From the NCBI GenBank assembly GCA_964460905.1, contig CAYWRM010000001.1, positions 209,039 through 273,038 on the forward strand: a stretch of DNA of 64,000 bases. The letters run 5' to 3'. Under the pieces are notes generated by a model. The model made no database searches. It was given only the letters and a program-made list of their open reading frames with translations, and had not been told where the DNA came from. The stretch is from GCA-002708315 sp964460905 (GTDB lineage: Bacteria > Bacteroidota > Bacteroidia > Bacteroidales > F082). This document shows, in pieces, positions 10,001 through 17,661 of the stretch. Each line of letters starts with the position of its first letter. The stretch's first letter is position 1. Position numbers and translations under genes: made by a program.

Positions 10001-10333
10001 CTTCGTTTTCCGGTATTCCAGTACTTTTCAAAAACTCCCATTAGTTCAAGTTTTTTACGAAGTTTTCAGATAGTTGGTTTTGGTGATATTGGTACTGCCT
10101 GGACGGGGTCTAACCCTTATTCCCCCGAAAACTCATTATTTACTAGCTACATTAATAGTGGCCCTATGCATATATCTGTTGAGGTACAAAAAGAACCAAT
10201 AGTTGGTGGTTTTGGATTTGGTGCTCGTGCAACAGTTATGGGTTACTTTATTAGGGGTGATGTTTCATGGGGTGTTGATGATTATAGAGTTCGTGAGCCA
10301 GTTTATTACCTTTCGTTAAGTCTGGATTTCTAA
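7082..10333 (+). CDS. Peptidase-MA-like / WD40-like propeller / outer membrane barrel protein
   Basis: 1083-residue surface protein of a Bacteroidota family often annotated as TolB-like. Three parts can be read. Residues 45-270 resemble the gluzincin (peptidase MA) fold, but where HExxH is expected there is RDGIAQ (135-140), and the usual WxxEG is DWYKVG (166-171), so it looks catalytically dead. Residues about 280-560 hold PD40/WD40-like propeller repeats (YGQPHVSPYGKYIAYTT, ELNPAFINNSNQIVFSS). The last 390 residues are aromatic beta strands ending YYLSLSLDF, typical of an outer-membrane barrel. The start is uncertain: the GTG at 7082 gives a hydrophobic signal without a basic n-region, and no ATG lies upstream in frame. 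The next gene follows after 10 bases. Role unknown. Confidence 0.75.
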   Translation: MVFIVMLTPVVLFPQFYNGSNQTFGKNRVQFNDFHWTYYKFRDIDTYFYLNGKELAQYTARYATQQIPLIEAKLGSLMDKKIQFIVFNNLTDLKQSNIGLMMNEDYNIGGITHIIGSKVFIYFDGNHVNFEEQIRDGIAQILFNQMMFGGTMGQQVKSSIFFSLPDWYKVGIISWLGSDWSVEYDNRVRDGILSGRYDKVNNLIGEDAVYAGHSLWRFIALKYGKATVSNIIHMTSMSNSIDKGFMYVTGLSFKLLTQEWKEYYQAEFSQYAENESTPEGVLEIKYKDDIQYGQPHVSPYGKYIAYTTNEFGKYKIYLQDMTTGKRKKIFKRGVTIDTKTDYSYPLLSWHPTGKLLAFIIEDKGMPWLYRYNVEDKEFTKQIIYNVQKVSDFSFSDNGQYFVMSAVQKGQSDLFVYNIAASSFFKITDDIYSELNPAFINNSNQIVFSSNRINDTIGKESDLIVGVPENFDLFIYDYANKTPILKRITNTPLASEIIPESYGYNTISYLSDETGIYNAYLAVVDSSVSSVDTTIHYRYFVHKKAVTNYSRDILSHYVSSNAGKKTSVVFIDNFYKIFIENTLSYSETPSLFPDTTVYMKQLTKDYNKKLANKQAVKQTKKVENPQEVVIIEAPRLKRFTMVYRNEKGEEVMGVPESTSQVASNSKYSFNRDGLVTFKDNDQITIPKRLNYNVSYFINNLVSQIDFNYINYSYQPFTGGGGPIYLNPGFNMFFQIGVNDLMEDYRIIGGVRLNFSLINNEYIFSYSNLKKRLDREIIFHRNTLEGYNGYAIKRVHSHELFYMLKWPFNEALSIRGTGMFRNDMYVNLATDQINLEEPTIYNNWVGIKGELVFDNTRNLGINLYSGTRYKIFAEYHQLINSNGNNLIVLGFDFRNYHKIHRTFIWANRIAGSTSLGSDKLIYYMGGVDNWLFPKFNQITPIDYNQNYAYQTLATNMRGFNQNIRNGNSFIVINSELRFPVFQYFSKTPISSSFLRSFQIVGFGDIGTAWTGSNPYSPENSLFTSYINSGPMHISVEVQKEPIVGGFGFGARATVMGYFIRGDVSWGVDDYRVREPVYYLSLSLDF

Positions 10334-10343
10334 TTTTAAATTT

Positions 10344-10718
10344 ATGAAGATGACTACAACAGTTATTGTTATATTGATAATAATAGGCCTTATAGCTGGC
10401 ACTTTTAGCGGTCTTATTGGGATTGGTGGGGCAATAATAATTATACCCTCATTAATTTATTTATTGGGAATGGACCAATATACTGCTCAGGGTACAAGTC
10501 TTGGAATAATGTTGCCTCCAATTGGCCTACTGGCTGCCTGGAGTTATTATAAAGAAGGAGCTTTAAATCTGCAATATGCTCTGATAATTGCAGGTGCTTT
10601 TTTAATTGGGGGGTATATTGGTTCTAAATTTGCTTTAAATATACCCGAAACTGTCTTACGAAAGGTTTTTGCAATTGTGCTTGCAGTTATTGCCGTGAAA
10701 ATGTTTTTTAGTAAATAA
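10344..10718 (+). CDS. Half-size TSUP (TauE/SafE) family membrane transporter
   Basis: 124 residues with four predicted membrane helices (about 6-30, 48-66, 75-97, 103-121). The glycine-rich GTFSGLIGIGGAIIIIPSLIY and the later YIGSKFALNIPETVLRKVFAIVLAVIAVKM are TSUP-family signatures, a family that moves sulfite, sulfoacetate or other organic anions across the inner membrane. Usual members have two such halves in about 250 residues. This is a single half, and the reading frame is intact, so it probably works as a homodimer. It lies 10 bases behind the propeller/barrel gene and may be co-transcribed with it. Substrate unknown. Confidence 0.8.
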   Translation: MKMTTTVIVILIIIGLIAGTFSGLIGIGGAIIIIPSLIYLLGMDQYTAQGTSLGIMLPPIGLLAAWSYYKEGALNLQYALIIAGAFLIGGYIGSKFALNIPETVLRKVFAIVLAVIAVKMFFSK

Positions 10719-10976
10719 ACTCATGTTTTTTTTATCAGATATTTTTAAAATAAAACTGTGCCAAAATGGAATTAATTTTTTTTTAAGGCTGTTTTTAATT
10801 CTAACAACTTAATAACCCGACTTTTATTTTTTATCCACATAGCATGTTAATAAATATTAATGGCGTCACTTAATTTGTGTTGTATATTGCATCGCTTAAG
10901 AGAGTATCCTTTCTTTTTTGTAAAACGCTCAAGTCCAATAAAATATTAATAATAAAATTTAATCAAGGTATAACTA

Positions 10977-13709
10977 ATGAAACATAATTTATACTTAAAT
11001 TTTGGGGAAGAAACAAAGGAAAACACAGCACAGCAAGGGATACAAAAAGAAGAGGAAAAAAGTTTTTACGACAAAGTTTTAGAAGAAAGAATACGATTGG
11101 AAACATCAGAGGCTGCTATAGAAATTGTAGCAAAAAATAAAATGAAATTAAGTGATGCTCCTGTGATTTCGCAAGAGAAATTAAATCCTGAAAAGCATTA
11201 CACTCATGAGCAAGTATTTACTTCAGCCACTAAATATTTTAATAATGATACTTTAGCTGCTAAAGTGTGGATGAATAAGTATGCATTAAAAGATAGCGAA
11301 GGTAAATTTTATGAATTAAACCCAAACGACATGCATATTCGCCTGGCAAAGGAAATTGCCAGGATTGAAAATAAGTATTCAAATCCGATGTCTGAAAAAG
11401 AGATATTTGATGTACTAAAAGATTTTAAGTATATAATACCGGCAGGAAGTCCAATGGCAGGTATTGGTAATGATAATCAAATTTCATCGCTATCAAATTG
11501 TTTTGTTATAGGTAATGAAGGAGAGTCAGACTCATATGGAGGAATATTAAAAATTGATCAGGAGCAAGTTCAGCTTATGAAGCGTAGAGGAGGTGTAGGT
11601 CATGATTTAACACATATACGTCCTAAAGGTAGTCCGGTAAAAAATACAGCATTAACATCTACAGGTGTTGTGCCTTTTATGGATAGATATTCAAACTCTA
11701 CGCGTGAAGTAGCACAAGATGGAAGAAGGGGAGCCTTGATGTTAAGCATCGGAATTAAGCATCCTGATTCGGAGGATTTTATTGATGCAAAAATGGAGCT
11801 GGGAAAAATTACCGGAGCAAATATTTCCATTAAACTTGATGATGAGTTTATGAATGCTGTTAAAAATGATATTCCTTACCAACAACAGTATCCCCTTAGT
11901 TCAAAAGATCCAAAATATACAAAGGAAATTAATCCACGCGAATTATGGAATAAAATTGTACATAATGCATGGTCTTCCGCTGAGCCGGGAATATTATTTT
12001 GGGACACAGTTATACGAGAATCAATACCTGATGTATATTCAGATTATGGTTTTAAAACTGTATCTACTAACCCATGTGGAGAAATTCCATTGTGTCCTTA
12101 TGATAGTTGTAGATTGTTGGCTTTGAACCTGTTCAGTTATGTTGAAAAACCATTCACCAAAGAAGCATATTTTAATGGTGATTTATTTACCAAACATTCT
12201 CGTATTGCCCAACGCATAATGGATGATATAATTGATTTGGAAATCGAAAAGGTAGATTTAATTATATCAAAGATTGATGCTGATCCTGAATCGGATGAGA
12301 TTAAAGGAGTTGAAAAAAGACTTTGGGAAAAGATTCGTGAGAAATCATATCAGGGAAGAAGAACAGGAATTGGTATAACAGCAGAAGGGGATATGCTTGC
12401 AGCTTTGGGTTTACAGTATGGGTCTGAAGAGGCCATTACTTTTTCAACGGAAGTACATAAATTACTTGCTATCGAAGTTTATCGAGGTTCAGTAGATCTT
12501 GCTGAAGAGCGTGGTAGTTTTGAAATTTATGATTCAACTCGCGAAATAGATAATCCTTTTATTAAACGAATAAAAGAACATGCACCTCATGTGTATGATA
12601 AAATGATGAAAGTTGGTCGTCGCAATATTTCAATGTTAACTATTGCACCAACCGGAAGCATAAGTATTTGTACTCAAACAACTTCGGGTATTGAACCTGT
12701 TTTTATGGTTTCCTACAAACGTCGTCGCAAGGTTAATCCTAATGATAAAAATGTAGTTGTAAGTTTTGTTGATGATGTTGGTGATGCATGGGAAGAATAC
12801 AATGTTTTTCACCCTAAATTTGAAAAATGGCTTACAATTAATGGTTATAACGTTAAAGAAGTTAAATCCAAAAAGGATGACGATCTGAACCAAATTATTA
12901 AACTTTCGCCTTATTATAAAGCAACATCAGCAGATATTAATTGGGTTAGTAAAGTAAAGATGCAGGGTGATATTCAAAAATGGATTGATCATTCAATAAG
13001 TGTAACTGTTAATATTCCGGAGGATGCAACAGAAGAGCTTGTGAGTGATATTTATTTGAATGCGTGGGAGAGTGGTTGTAAAGGAATGACAATTTATCGT
13101 GAAGGCTCTCGTTCTGGAGTGCTTGTTAGTAACGATAAAAAAGAAGAAAAAGATGATTTTCATGATTCTAAGGCTCCTGCACGACCAAAAACTATCGATG
13201 CTGATATTATCAGGTTTCAAAATAATTATGAAAAATGGATAGCTGTAATTGGTAAAATAAACGATAAACCATACGAAGTTTTTACGGGTAAAGCTGAAGA
13301 CTTCTATCTACCACCATATGTAGAGTCTGGTTGGGTAACCAAAACTAAGAAAAAGGAAGAACGTACCCGTTATGACTTTGAATTTGATGATAAACAGGGT
13401 TATAGAATTATTGTGCCGGCTTTATCAAGGTCGTTTGAGCAAGAATTTTGGAATTATGCCAAACTTATTTCAGGGGTACTACGACATGGTATGCCGCTAA
13501 CATATGTTATTGAATTAATTTCAAACCTTACTGTTCCCGAAGATAATATCAATACATGGAAGAACGGCGTAGTACGCGCATTGAAACGTTATGTGCCTGA
13601 TGGTACAGATGCAGTACGAAAAACTTGCCCGGAATGCAGTAATGAAACTCTTGTATATGAAGATGGATGCCTTATTTGTAAATCTTGCGGGTATTCAAAA
13701 TGTAGTTGA
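10977..13709 (+). CDS. nrdJ: Adenosylcobalamin-dependent (class II) ribonucleotide reductase
   Basis: 910-residue class II ribonucleoside-diphosphate reductase, which makes deoxyribonucleotides with a B12-generated thiyl radical and needs no oxygen. Visible landmarks are SNCFV (Cys175, one of the redox pair), the finger-loop NPCGE (Cys367 and Glu369), CRLLALNLFSY, the phosphate-binding GRRNISMLTIAPTGS, and a C-terminal zinc ribbon with CPEC, CLICKSC and a final CS. The last cysteines are expected to re-reduce the active site. Length fits the long NrdJ type. It stands alone, with no nrdR or partner next to it. I looked for a cobalamin riboswitch in the 258-base leader and did not recognise one. 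A strong terminator follows. Confidence 0.93.
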   Translation: MKHNLYLNFGEETKENTAQQGIQKEEEKSFYDKVLEERIRLETSEAAIEIVAKNKMKLSDAPVISQEKLNPEKHYTHEQVFTSATKYFNNDTLAAKVWMNKYALKDSEGKFYELNPNDMHIRLAKEIARIENKYSNPMSEKEIFDVLKDFKYIIPAGSPMAGIGNDNQISSLSNCFVIGNEGESDSYGGILKIDQEQVQLMKRRGGVGHDLTHIRPKGSPVKNTALTSTGVVPFMDRYSNSTREVAQDGRRGALMLSIGIKHPDSEDFIDAKMELGKITGANISIKLDDEFMNAVKNDIPYQQQYPLSSKDPKYTKEINPRELWNKIVHNAWSSAEPGILFWDTVIRESIPDVYSDYGFKTVSTNPCGEIPLCPYDSCRLLALNLFSYVEKPFTKEAYFNGDLFTKHSRIAQRIMDDIIDLEIEKVDLIISKIDADPESDEIKGVEKRLWEKIREKSYQGRRTGIGITAEGDMLAALGLQYGSEEAITFSTEVHKLLAIEVYRGSVDLAEERGSFEIYDSTREIDNPFIKRIKEHAPHVYDKMMKVGRRNISMLTIAPTGSISICTQTTSGIEPVFMVSYKRRRKVNPNDKNVVVSFVDDVGDAWEEYNVFHPKFEKWLTINGYNVKEVKSKKDDDLNQIIKLSPYYKATSADINWVSKVKMQGDIQKWIDHSISVTVNIPEDATEELVSDIYLNAWESGCKGMTIYREGSRSGVLVSNDKKEEKDDFHDSKAPARPKTIDADIIRFQNNYEKWIAVIGKINDKPYEVFTGKAEDFYLPPYVESGWVTKTKKKEERTRYDFEFDDKQGYRIIVPALSRSFEQEFWNYAKLISGVLRHGMPLTYVIELISNLTVPEDNINTWKNGVVRALKRYVPDGTDAVRKTCPECSNETLVYEDGCLICKSCGYSKCS

Positions 13710-13735
13710 TCAATTGCATTTATTTAGATATTAAT

Positions 13736-13780
13736 AAAGAGGCTGTCCAAAAAACTAACTTTTTGGACAGCCTCTTTTTT
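13736..13780 (+). terminator. Strong intrinsic terminator after nrdJ
   Basis: An 18-bp perfect stem, AAAGAGGCTGTCCAAAAA / TTTTTGGACAGCCTCTTT, with a 6-base loop and a following T run. It ends the nrdJ transcript before the tRNA promoter. Confidence 0.9.
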
Positions 13781-13792
13781 GTTTTATAGTAT

Positions 13793-13820
13793 TTGAATTA
13801 ATAATATTTTTATACTTTTG
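13793..13820 (+). promoter_or_regulatory. Promoter of tRNA-Ser
   Basis: TTG at 13793-13795 and TACTTTTG (TAnnTTTG) at 13813-13820, spacing 17 bases, slightly short of the usual 19-20. The tRNA begins 29 bases after the -7 box. Confidence 0.55.
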
Positions 13821-13848
13821 GCGTTTCTTTTTTGGAGGTTTGGTAACT

Positions 13849-13936
13849 GGAGAGGTGCTCGAGTGGCTTAAGAGGCACGCTTGGAAAGCGTGTGTGCGCC
13901 AAAAGCGTACCGCGGGTTCGAATCCCGCCTTCTCCG
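13849..13936 (+). tRNA. tRNA-Ser (anticodon GGA)
   Basis: 88 nt. Acceptor strands GGAGAGG / CTTCTCC (one G-U pair), discriminator G73 as in serine tRNAs, D-arm with AGTGGCTTAAG, anticodon loop CTTGGAAAG reading GGA, a long variable arm (GTGTGCGCCAAAAGCGTACC) and T-arm GCGGGTTCGAATCCCGC. The long variable arm plus GGA make the serine call firm. The 3' CCA is not encoded. Confidence 0.95.
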
Positions 13937-13962
13937 CAAGGATTTAAGATAAAAATAATATT

Positions 13963-13994
13963 TTGTTGTTAAATAGAATATATTTTTAACTTTG
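13963..13994 (+). promoter_or_regulatory. Promoter of the exbB cluster
   Basis: TTG repeats at 13963-13968 and TAACTTTG at 13987-13994, spacing 18 or 21 bases, an almost consensus Bacteroidota promoter. The ATG of the ExbB gene is 46 bases further, so all four proton-channel genes likely start here. Confidence 0.7.
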
Positions 13995-14040
13995 TCCATT
14001 CATAAAAAGTATAATTAAAACTGAAAATAATTTTTAAATC

Positions 14041-14865
14041 ATGAAAAAATTTATTGCCTTTTTATCACTAGTTATGTTGATGGCTACTGCGTCATCAAGC
14101 TATGTTTCTGCACAGGATTATGTTGCTGAAGACACAACTGCAATTGTTGAATCAATAGCAGGCGATTCTATAACAACAGCAGAAGAAATTGCTGAGGATG
14201 TTGCTGCAATTGCAACAGAGCCTGAAAAATCACAGTCTTTTCATCAAATTTTAAAAGAAAAATTTATTGAAGGTGGACCAGGGTTTATGGGTGTTGTATT
14301 ATTGGCTCTTATATTTGGTTTAGCCATAAGTATTGAGAGGATTATATACCTTAGTATGGCCTCAATCAACACTAAGAAGTTATTAAAAAATGTTGAATCT
14401 GCTTTGGAAAGTGGTGGCATTGATGGTGCAAAAGGTGTTGTACGCAATACAAAAGGCCCTGTTGCCAGTATTTTTAGTGAAGGACTTAATCGTTACGATG
14501 ATGGTTTAGGAGAAGTTGAAAAGGCTATTATTGCTTATGGTAGCGTTGTAACAGGTAGATTAGAAAGTGGCGTTAGCTGGCTTTCATTATTTATCGCACT
14601 TGCTCCTATGCTTGGGTTTATGGGTACTGTTATTGGTATGATTAAAGCTTTTGACGATATTGCTGCTGCCGGTGATATTTCACCAACCGTTGTAGCCGAT
14701 GGTATTAAAGTTGCTTTGTTAACAACAGTATTTGGACTTATTGTGGCAATTATTCTGCAAATTTTCTATAATTATATTATTTCTAAAATTGAAAATCTTG
14801 TAAATGATATGGAAGATAGTTCAATTGCATTTGTTGATATTATTAACCAATTTAGTAAAAAATAG
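14041..14865 (+). CDS. exbB: MotA/TolQ/ExbB proton channel family protein
   Basis: 274-residue inner-membrane subunit of the proton-motive-force-driven ExbBD motor, which energises TonB-dependent receptors or, in this phylum, related envelope machines. It has a cleavable signal peptide (ends SAQDYV), an acidic periplasmic spacer of about 50 residues (as in many Bacteroidota homologues), and three membrane helices (about 79-97, 178-200, 222-245). The conserved SWLSLFIALAPMLGFMGTVIGMIKAF channel core is present. It is the first gene of a four-gene operon: the next start is 5 bases away, and the two ExbD genes follow. No tonB gene is in the cluster, so the TonB partner lies elsewhere. Confidence 0.9.
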   Translation: MKKFIAFLSLVMLMATASSSYVSAQDYVAEDTTAIVESIAGDSITTAEEIAEDVAAIATEPEKSQSFHQILKEKFIEGGPGFMGVVLLALIFGLAISIERIIYLSMASINTKKLLKNVESALESGGIDGAKGVVRNTKGPVASIFSEGLNRYDDGLGEVEKAIIAYGSVVTGRLESGVSWLSLFIALAPMLGFMGTVIGMIKAFDDIAAAGDISPTVVADGIKVALLTTVFGLIVAIILQIFYNYIISKIENLVNDMEDSSIAFVDIINQFSKK

Positions 14866-14870
14866 GAATT

Positions 14871-15287
14871 ATGAAAGATAAAATTGCCAATATTACAAGA
14901 TGGATACTATACCTATTGCTGGCACTTTCAGTAATTCCTGGAGTAATGTTTTATGCTGGAATGCTCGACACAGAACTTTTTCTTAACTGGGCTAAGTTAT
15001 TGCTCCTGGTTGCTGTGGCAGTGATGGTTATCTCCCCCCTTTATGGATTTATAGTAAATCCACAAAATATCGTTAAAATGCTTATAAGCATTGTTGTAGT
15101 GGTTATTGTTATTGGTGTTGCATATGTATTTGCCGGAAACAATTTTAGCGATTACAGACTTGAAGAGTTAAAAACAACTGCTGAAACATCACAAATGGTT
15201 GGTGTAGGATTATATACAACCTATATTGCTTTTGGCTTAACTATTATTGCTATTCTTTATTCGTCAGTAATTAAAATCTTTAAATAA
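14871..15287 (+). CDS. Small four-helix membrane protein of the ExbBD cluster
   Basis: 138 residues with four hydrophobic segments (about 10-30, 38-58, 67-86, 108-132) and short polar linkers. No known motif. It lies between exbB (5-base gap) and the first exbD (8-base gap), a position where Bacteroidota genomes repeatedly place a small membrane protein, which suggests a structural or assembly role in the same complex. That role is inferred from position only. Confidence 0.75.
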   Translation: MKDKIANITRWILYLLLALSVIPGVMFYAGMLDTELFLNWAKLLLLVAVAVMVISPLYGFIVNPQNIVKMLISIVVVVIVIGVAYVFAGNNFSDYRLEELKTTAETSQMVGVGLYTTYIAFGLTIIAILYSSVIKIFK

Positions 15288-15295
15288 ACTAAGTT

Positions 15296-15874
15296 ATGGC
15301 TAGAAGAGCATCACCTGAGATAAATGCAGGATCAATGGCAGACATTGCTTTTTTGCTGCTTATCTTTTTTCTGGTTACCACAACAATGGATGTAGATACC
15401 GGTATTACAAGAAAACTACCTCCACCCGTTGAGGATAATGCTGAAGATATTATTGTAAAAGATCGGAATATATTAAAGGTACTTATAAATAGCCACGACC
15501 GTCTTCTTATAGATGGTAAACCGGGTGATATAAGTATGCTGAAGCATAAAGCAATCGACTTTATGACTATCCATCATAATAATGATAGTTATCCTGAGTA
15601 TAAATTGAAACACATACAAGAGCTTGGAATGGATATGGAAATGTCTCAGGGACTTATTTCACTTAAAAATGATAGAGGAACATCATACGAAATGTACATT
15701 AAGGTGCAAAATGAACTTGCAAGTGCATTTAGTGAGATGAAAGATGACCTTTCGTTGAGATTATTTGGGCTTAAATATGGTCAGCTTATTGATAAAAATA
15801 AGATTAAAGGTGTTGGCAAAGCTATACCTGTTCGTATTTCCGAGGCTGAACCTGAAGATATAGGAGGTAAATAA
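15296..15874 (+). CDS. exbD: ExbD/TolR family protein (long form)
   Basis: 192 residues. Single N-terminal membrane helix with the ExbD signature: SMADIAFLLLIFFLVTTTMD, where the Asp before the helix is the proton-carrying residue. The periplasmic part is longer than in Escherichia coli ExbD and contains an extra charged insert (about 90-145). Works as the stator partner of the ExbB at 14041. It is followed after 2 bases by a second ExbD, so the complex could carry two different ExbD chains. Confidence 0.88.
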   Translation: MARRASPEINAGSMADIAFLLLIFFLVTTTMDVDTGITRKLPPPVEDNAEDIIVKDRNILKVLINSHDRLLIDGKPGDISMLKHKAIDFMTIHHNNDSYPEYKLKHIQELGMDMEMSQGLISLKNDRGTSYEMYIKVQNELASAFSEMKDDLSLRLFGLKYGQLIDKNKIKGVGKAIPVRISEAEPEDIGGK

Positions 15875-15876
15875 TT

Positions 15877-16344
15877 ATGTCAAGATTTAGTACAAAAAAA
15901 GGAAAGGGTTCTGCTGCGATTAATACATCGTCATTACCCGATATTATATTCATGTTGTTATTTTTCTTTATGGTAACAACCGTTATGCGTGAAGTGACCC
16001 TTAAAGTTAAAACAAAATTACCTCAAGCTACTGAAGTACAAAAACTTGATAAGAAATCGTTAGTAAGCTATATTTATATTGGTCCACCCGTTAAATCAAA
16101 GTTATACGGAACCAATTCTCGTATTCAGCTAAACGACACATTTGCAAAAGTAGATGATATTCAAGAATTTGTTGCTAAAGAAAGAGAAGATAGGGATGAA
16201 GCTGACAGAAAGTTTATTACTACTTCACTTAAAGTAGATGGCTTGACTAAAATGGGTATTGTTACAGATGTGAAGCAGGAACTGCGAAAAGCAGGTGCCC
16301 TTAAAATAAATTATTCAACCCGTAAGGGAAGAGCCAAAAAATAG
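15877..16344 (+). CDS. exbD: ExbD/TolR family protein (short form)
   Basis: 155 residues. N-terminal helix with SSLPDIIFMLLFFFMVTTVM (Asp in the helix mouth conserved) and a compact periplasmic domain that ends in a basic tail (KINYSTRKGRAKK). Last gene of the operon, ending at the terminator at 16374. Sequence and length differ clearly from the ExbD just upstream, so this is not a recent duplication. The ExbB/small protein/ExbD/ExbD order is characteristic of the phylum. Confidence 0.88.
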   Translation: MSRFSTKKGKGSAAINTSSLPDIIFMLLFFFMVTTVMREVTLKVKTKLPQATEVQKLDKKSLVSYIYIGPPVKSKLYGTNSRIQLNDTFAKVDDIQEFVAKEREDRDEADRKFITTSLKVDGLTKMGIVTDVKQELRKAGALKINYSTRKGRAKK

Positions 16345-16373
16345 ATATAATCTATTGTAGAAAAAAATGAAAC

Positions 16374-16405
16374 GGCTATCTCAATTGAGGTAGCCTTTTT
16401 TTTTT
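16374..16405 (+). terminator. Terminator of the exbB operon
   Basis: GGCTATCTCAA / TTGAGGTAGCC, an 11-bp stem with one G-T pair and no unpaired loop bases in the stem as drawn, followed by a run of eleven T. The T run borders the stop codon of the convergent CPBP gene, so it may also limit read-through from the other side. Confidence 0.85.
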
Positions 16406-17342
16406 ATTCGGTATTACTTATAGCTCTGTCTGTTCCTTCCTTTTGGTAGATTATTGTTAAGAGCCATAGCGTAATAAGAAAACTACCAATTATATAAATT
16501 ATATTTGATGATGCTCCAAAATCTTCCATTGATGTTTTAATGTAACCATTGTCATGAAGATAATAAATTATCGCTGATGAAGCATTGTTTAGGAAATGAA
16601 CAAATATAGGTACCCAGAGATTCCCTGTAATAACGAATAAATATCCTAATAGCATACCTAATACTAGTCTGGGTAAAAACCCATAAAACTGAAGATGAAT
16701 GGCACTAAATATAATGGCCGACAGTATTACTGCAATATGAATATTCTTAGTTATGCTCTTGAAAAGGTTTATTAATAATCCTCTAAATATCAATTCTTCA
16801 CCTATTGCGGGTATTAATGCAACAATTATTATATTAATTAGTAAACCGGTTGTTGAATTAGTTTTTAAAATTAATTCTGTTAAGTGCCGTGCCTGATTCT
16901 CTTTTTCTTTCATCCAACCTTCCATCCCCGAAAGAAAGTCTGGAAGACTCATGTTTCTGTTAAGTTCATCAAGGTAATTGTTAGTTGGCAAAATTGTATA
17001 AATAACTAATCCGCCAATTAATATGCTTAGTAGTCTGGGTGTTTTATTTATTGAAAGATACTTGTATGAAGAATCGCTAACGAGATATGCAAAAAATAAA
17101 GCAGGAAGTATAAATGTACCTAATTGGTTTATTGCTTGATAAAATTTTAAAAACCAAATTGACTCAGTAGAATTTGGGTTTGATATAAAACTAGATAGAT
17201 CAGCAATTTGCACATTAAAAATAAACATTCCGGCAACCAAACCAGCTAATGCAGTAGTAATTGCGAAAACTATTACAATTAACAGTAATAGAACTAGTTT
17301 TCCAAGTGGAGAAAGAGAGCTTAAGAATGCAGTTCTTTTCAT
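16404..17342 (-). CDS. CPBP family intramembrane glutamic metalloprotease
   Basis: 312-residue integral membrane protein with about eight helices. It belongs to the CPBP (CAAX protease and bacteriocin-processing, Abi) family, intramembrane proteases of which some cleave prenylated or bacteriocin precursors. The active-site motif GEELIFRG is at 181-188, with the second motif around SAIHLQFYG and the third as HFLNNASSA. All catalytic residues are therefore kept. It is convergent with the exbD operon. A minus-strand TAATTTTG -7 box lies at 17376-17369, about 27 bases before the ATG. The substrate is unknown. Confidence 0.85.
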   Translation of the reverse strand: MKRTAFLSSLSPLGKLVLLLLIVIVFAITTALAGLVAGMFIFNVQIADLSSFISNPNSTESIWFLKFYQAINQLGTFILPALFFAYLVSDSSYKYLSINKTPRLLSILIGGLVIYTILPTNNYLDELNRNMSLPDFLSGMEGWMKEKENQARHLTELILKTNSTTGLLINIIIVALIPAIGEELIFRGLLINLFKSITKNIHIAVILSAIIFSAIHLQFYGFLPRLVLGMLLGYLFVITGNLWVPIFVHFLNNASSAIIYYLHDNGYIKTSMEDFGASSNIIYIIGSFLITLWLLTIIYQKEGTDRAISNTE

Positions 17343-17469
17343 TAAGATATTTGATTTTTTAAGATGCGCAAAATTAATATTTTTGCAGAGAAATTGAAAA
17401 CATATGATTCGTGTTGATTAGTAAAAAGTGCTTTTATGATAACATGTATAATAGTATATAGAAATATAG

Positions 17470-17620
17470 ATGTAAGGTGTAGGCGGATAAGGGAAATAAG
17501 AATACAGGGAAAATAAGGGTTATGACAATCAATTTATTTTATTTCCATTAACTCTCCCCTCATATTTATTTATATCCCTTATACCCTATTCCCCTTATAC
17601 CTTTATGATCTAAACATTAT
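17470..17620. repeat. Purine-rich / pyrimidine-rich inverted intergenic element A
   Basis: Most of the 319-bp gap 17343-17661. The left half is a G+A run (AGGTGTAGGCGGATAAGGG...), the right half is its imperfect complement (CCCTTATACCCTATTCCCCT...), separated by about 40 A+T-rich bases. The transcript of either strand would fold into a long loose hairpin. Same architecture as the elements at 40630, 62390 and 63840. Confidence 0.5.
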
Positions 17621-17661
17621 TACAAATCAATCATGATAAATTTAAATTAATAAATACACAA

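Noticed and set aside
10719..10976. Cobalamin riboswitch before the B12-dependent reductase
   Set aside because: No B12-box-like sequence or matching stem pattern could be found in the leader by reading.
12636..13220. Minus-strand frames inside nrdJ and many similar frames elsewhere
   Set aside because: Antisense shadows of strongly supported genes, without family features.
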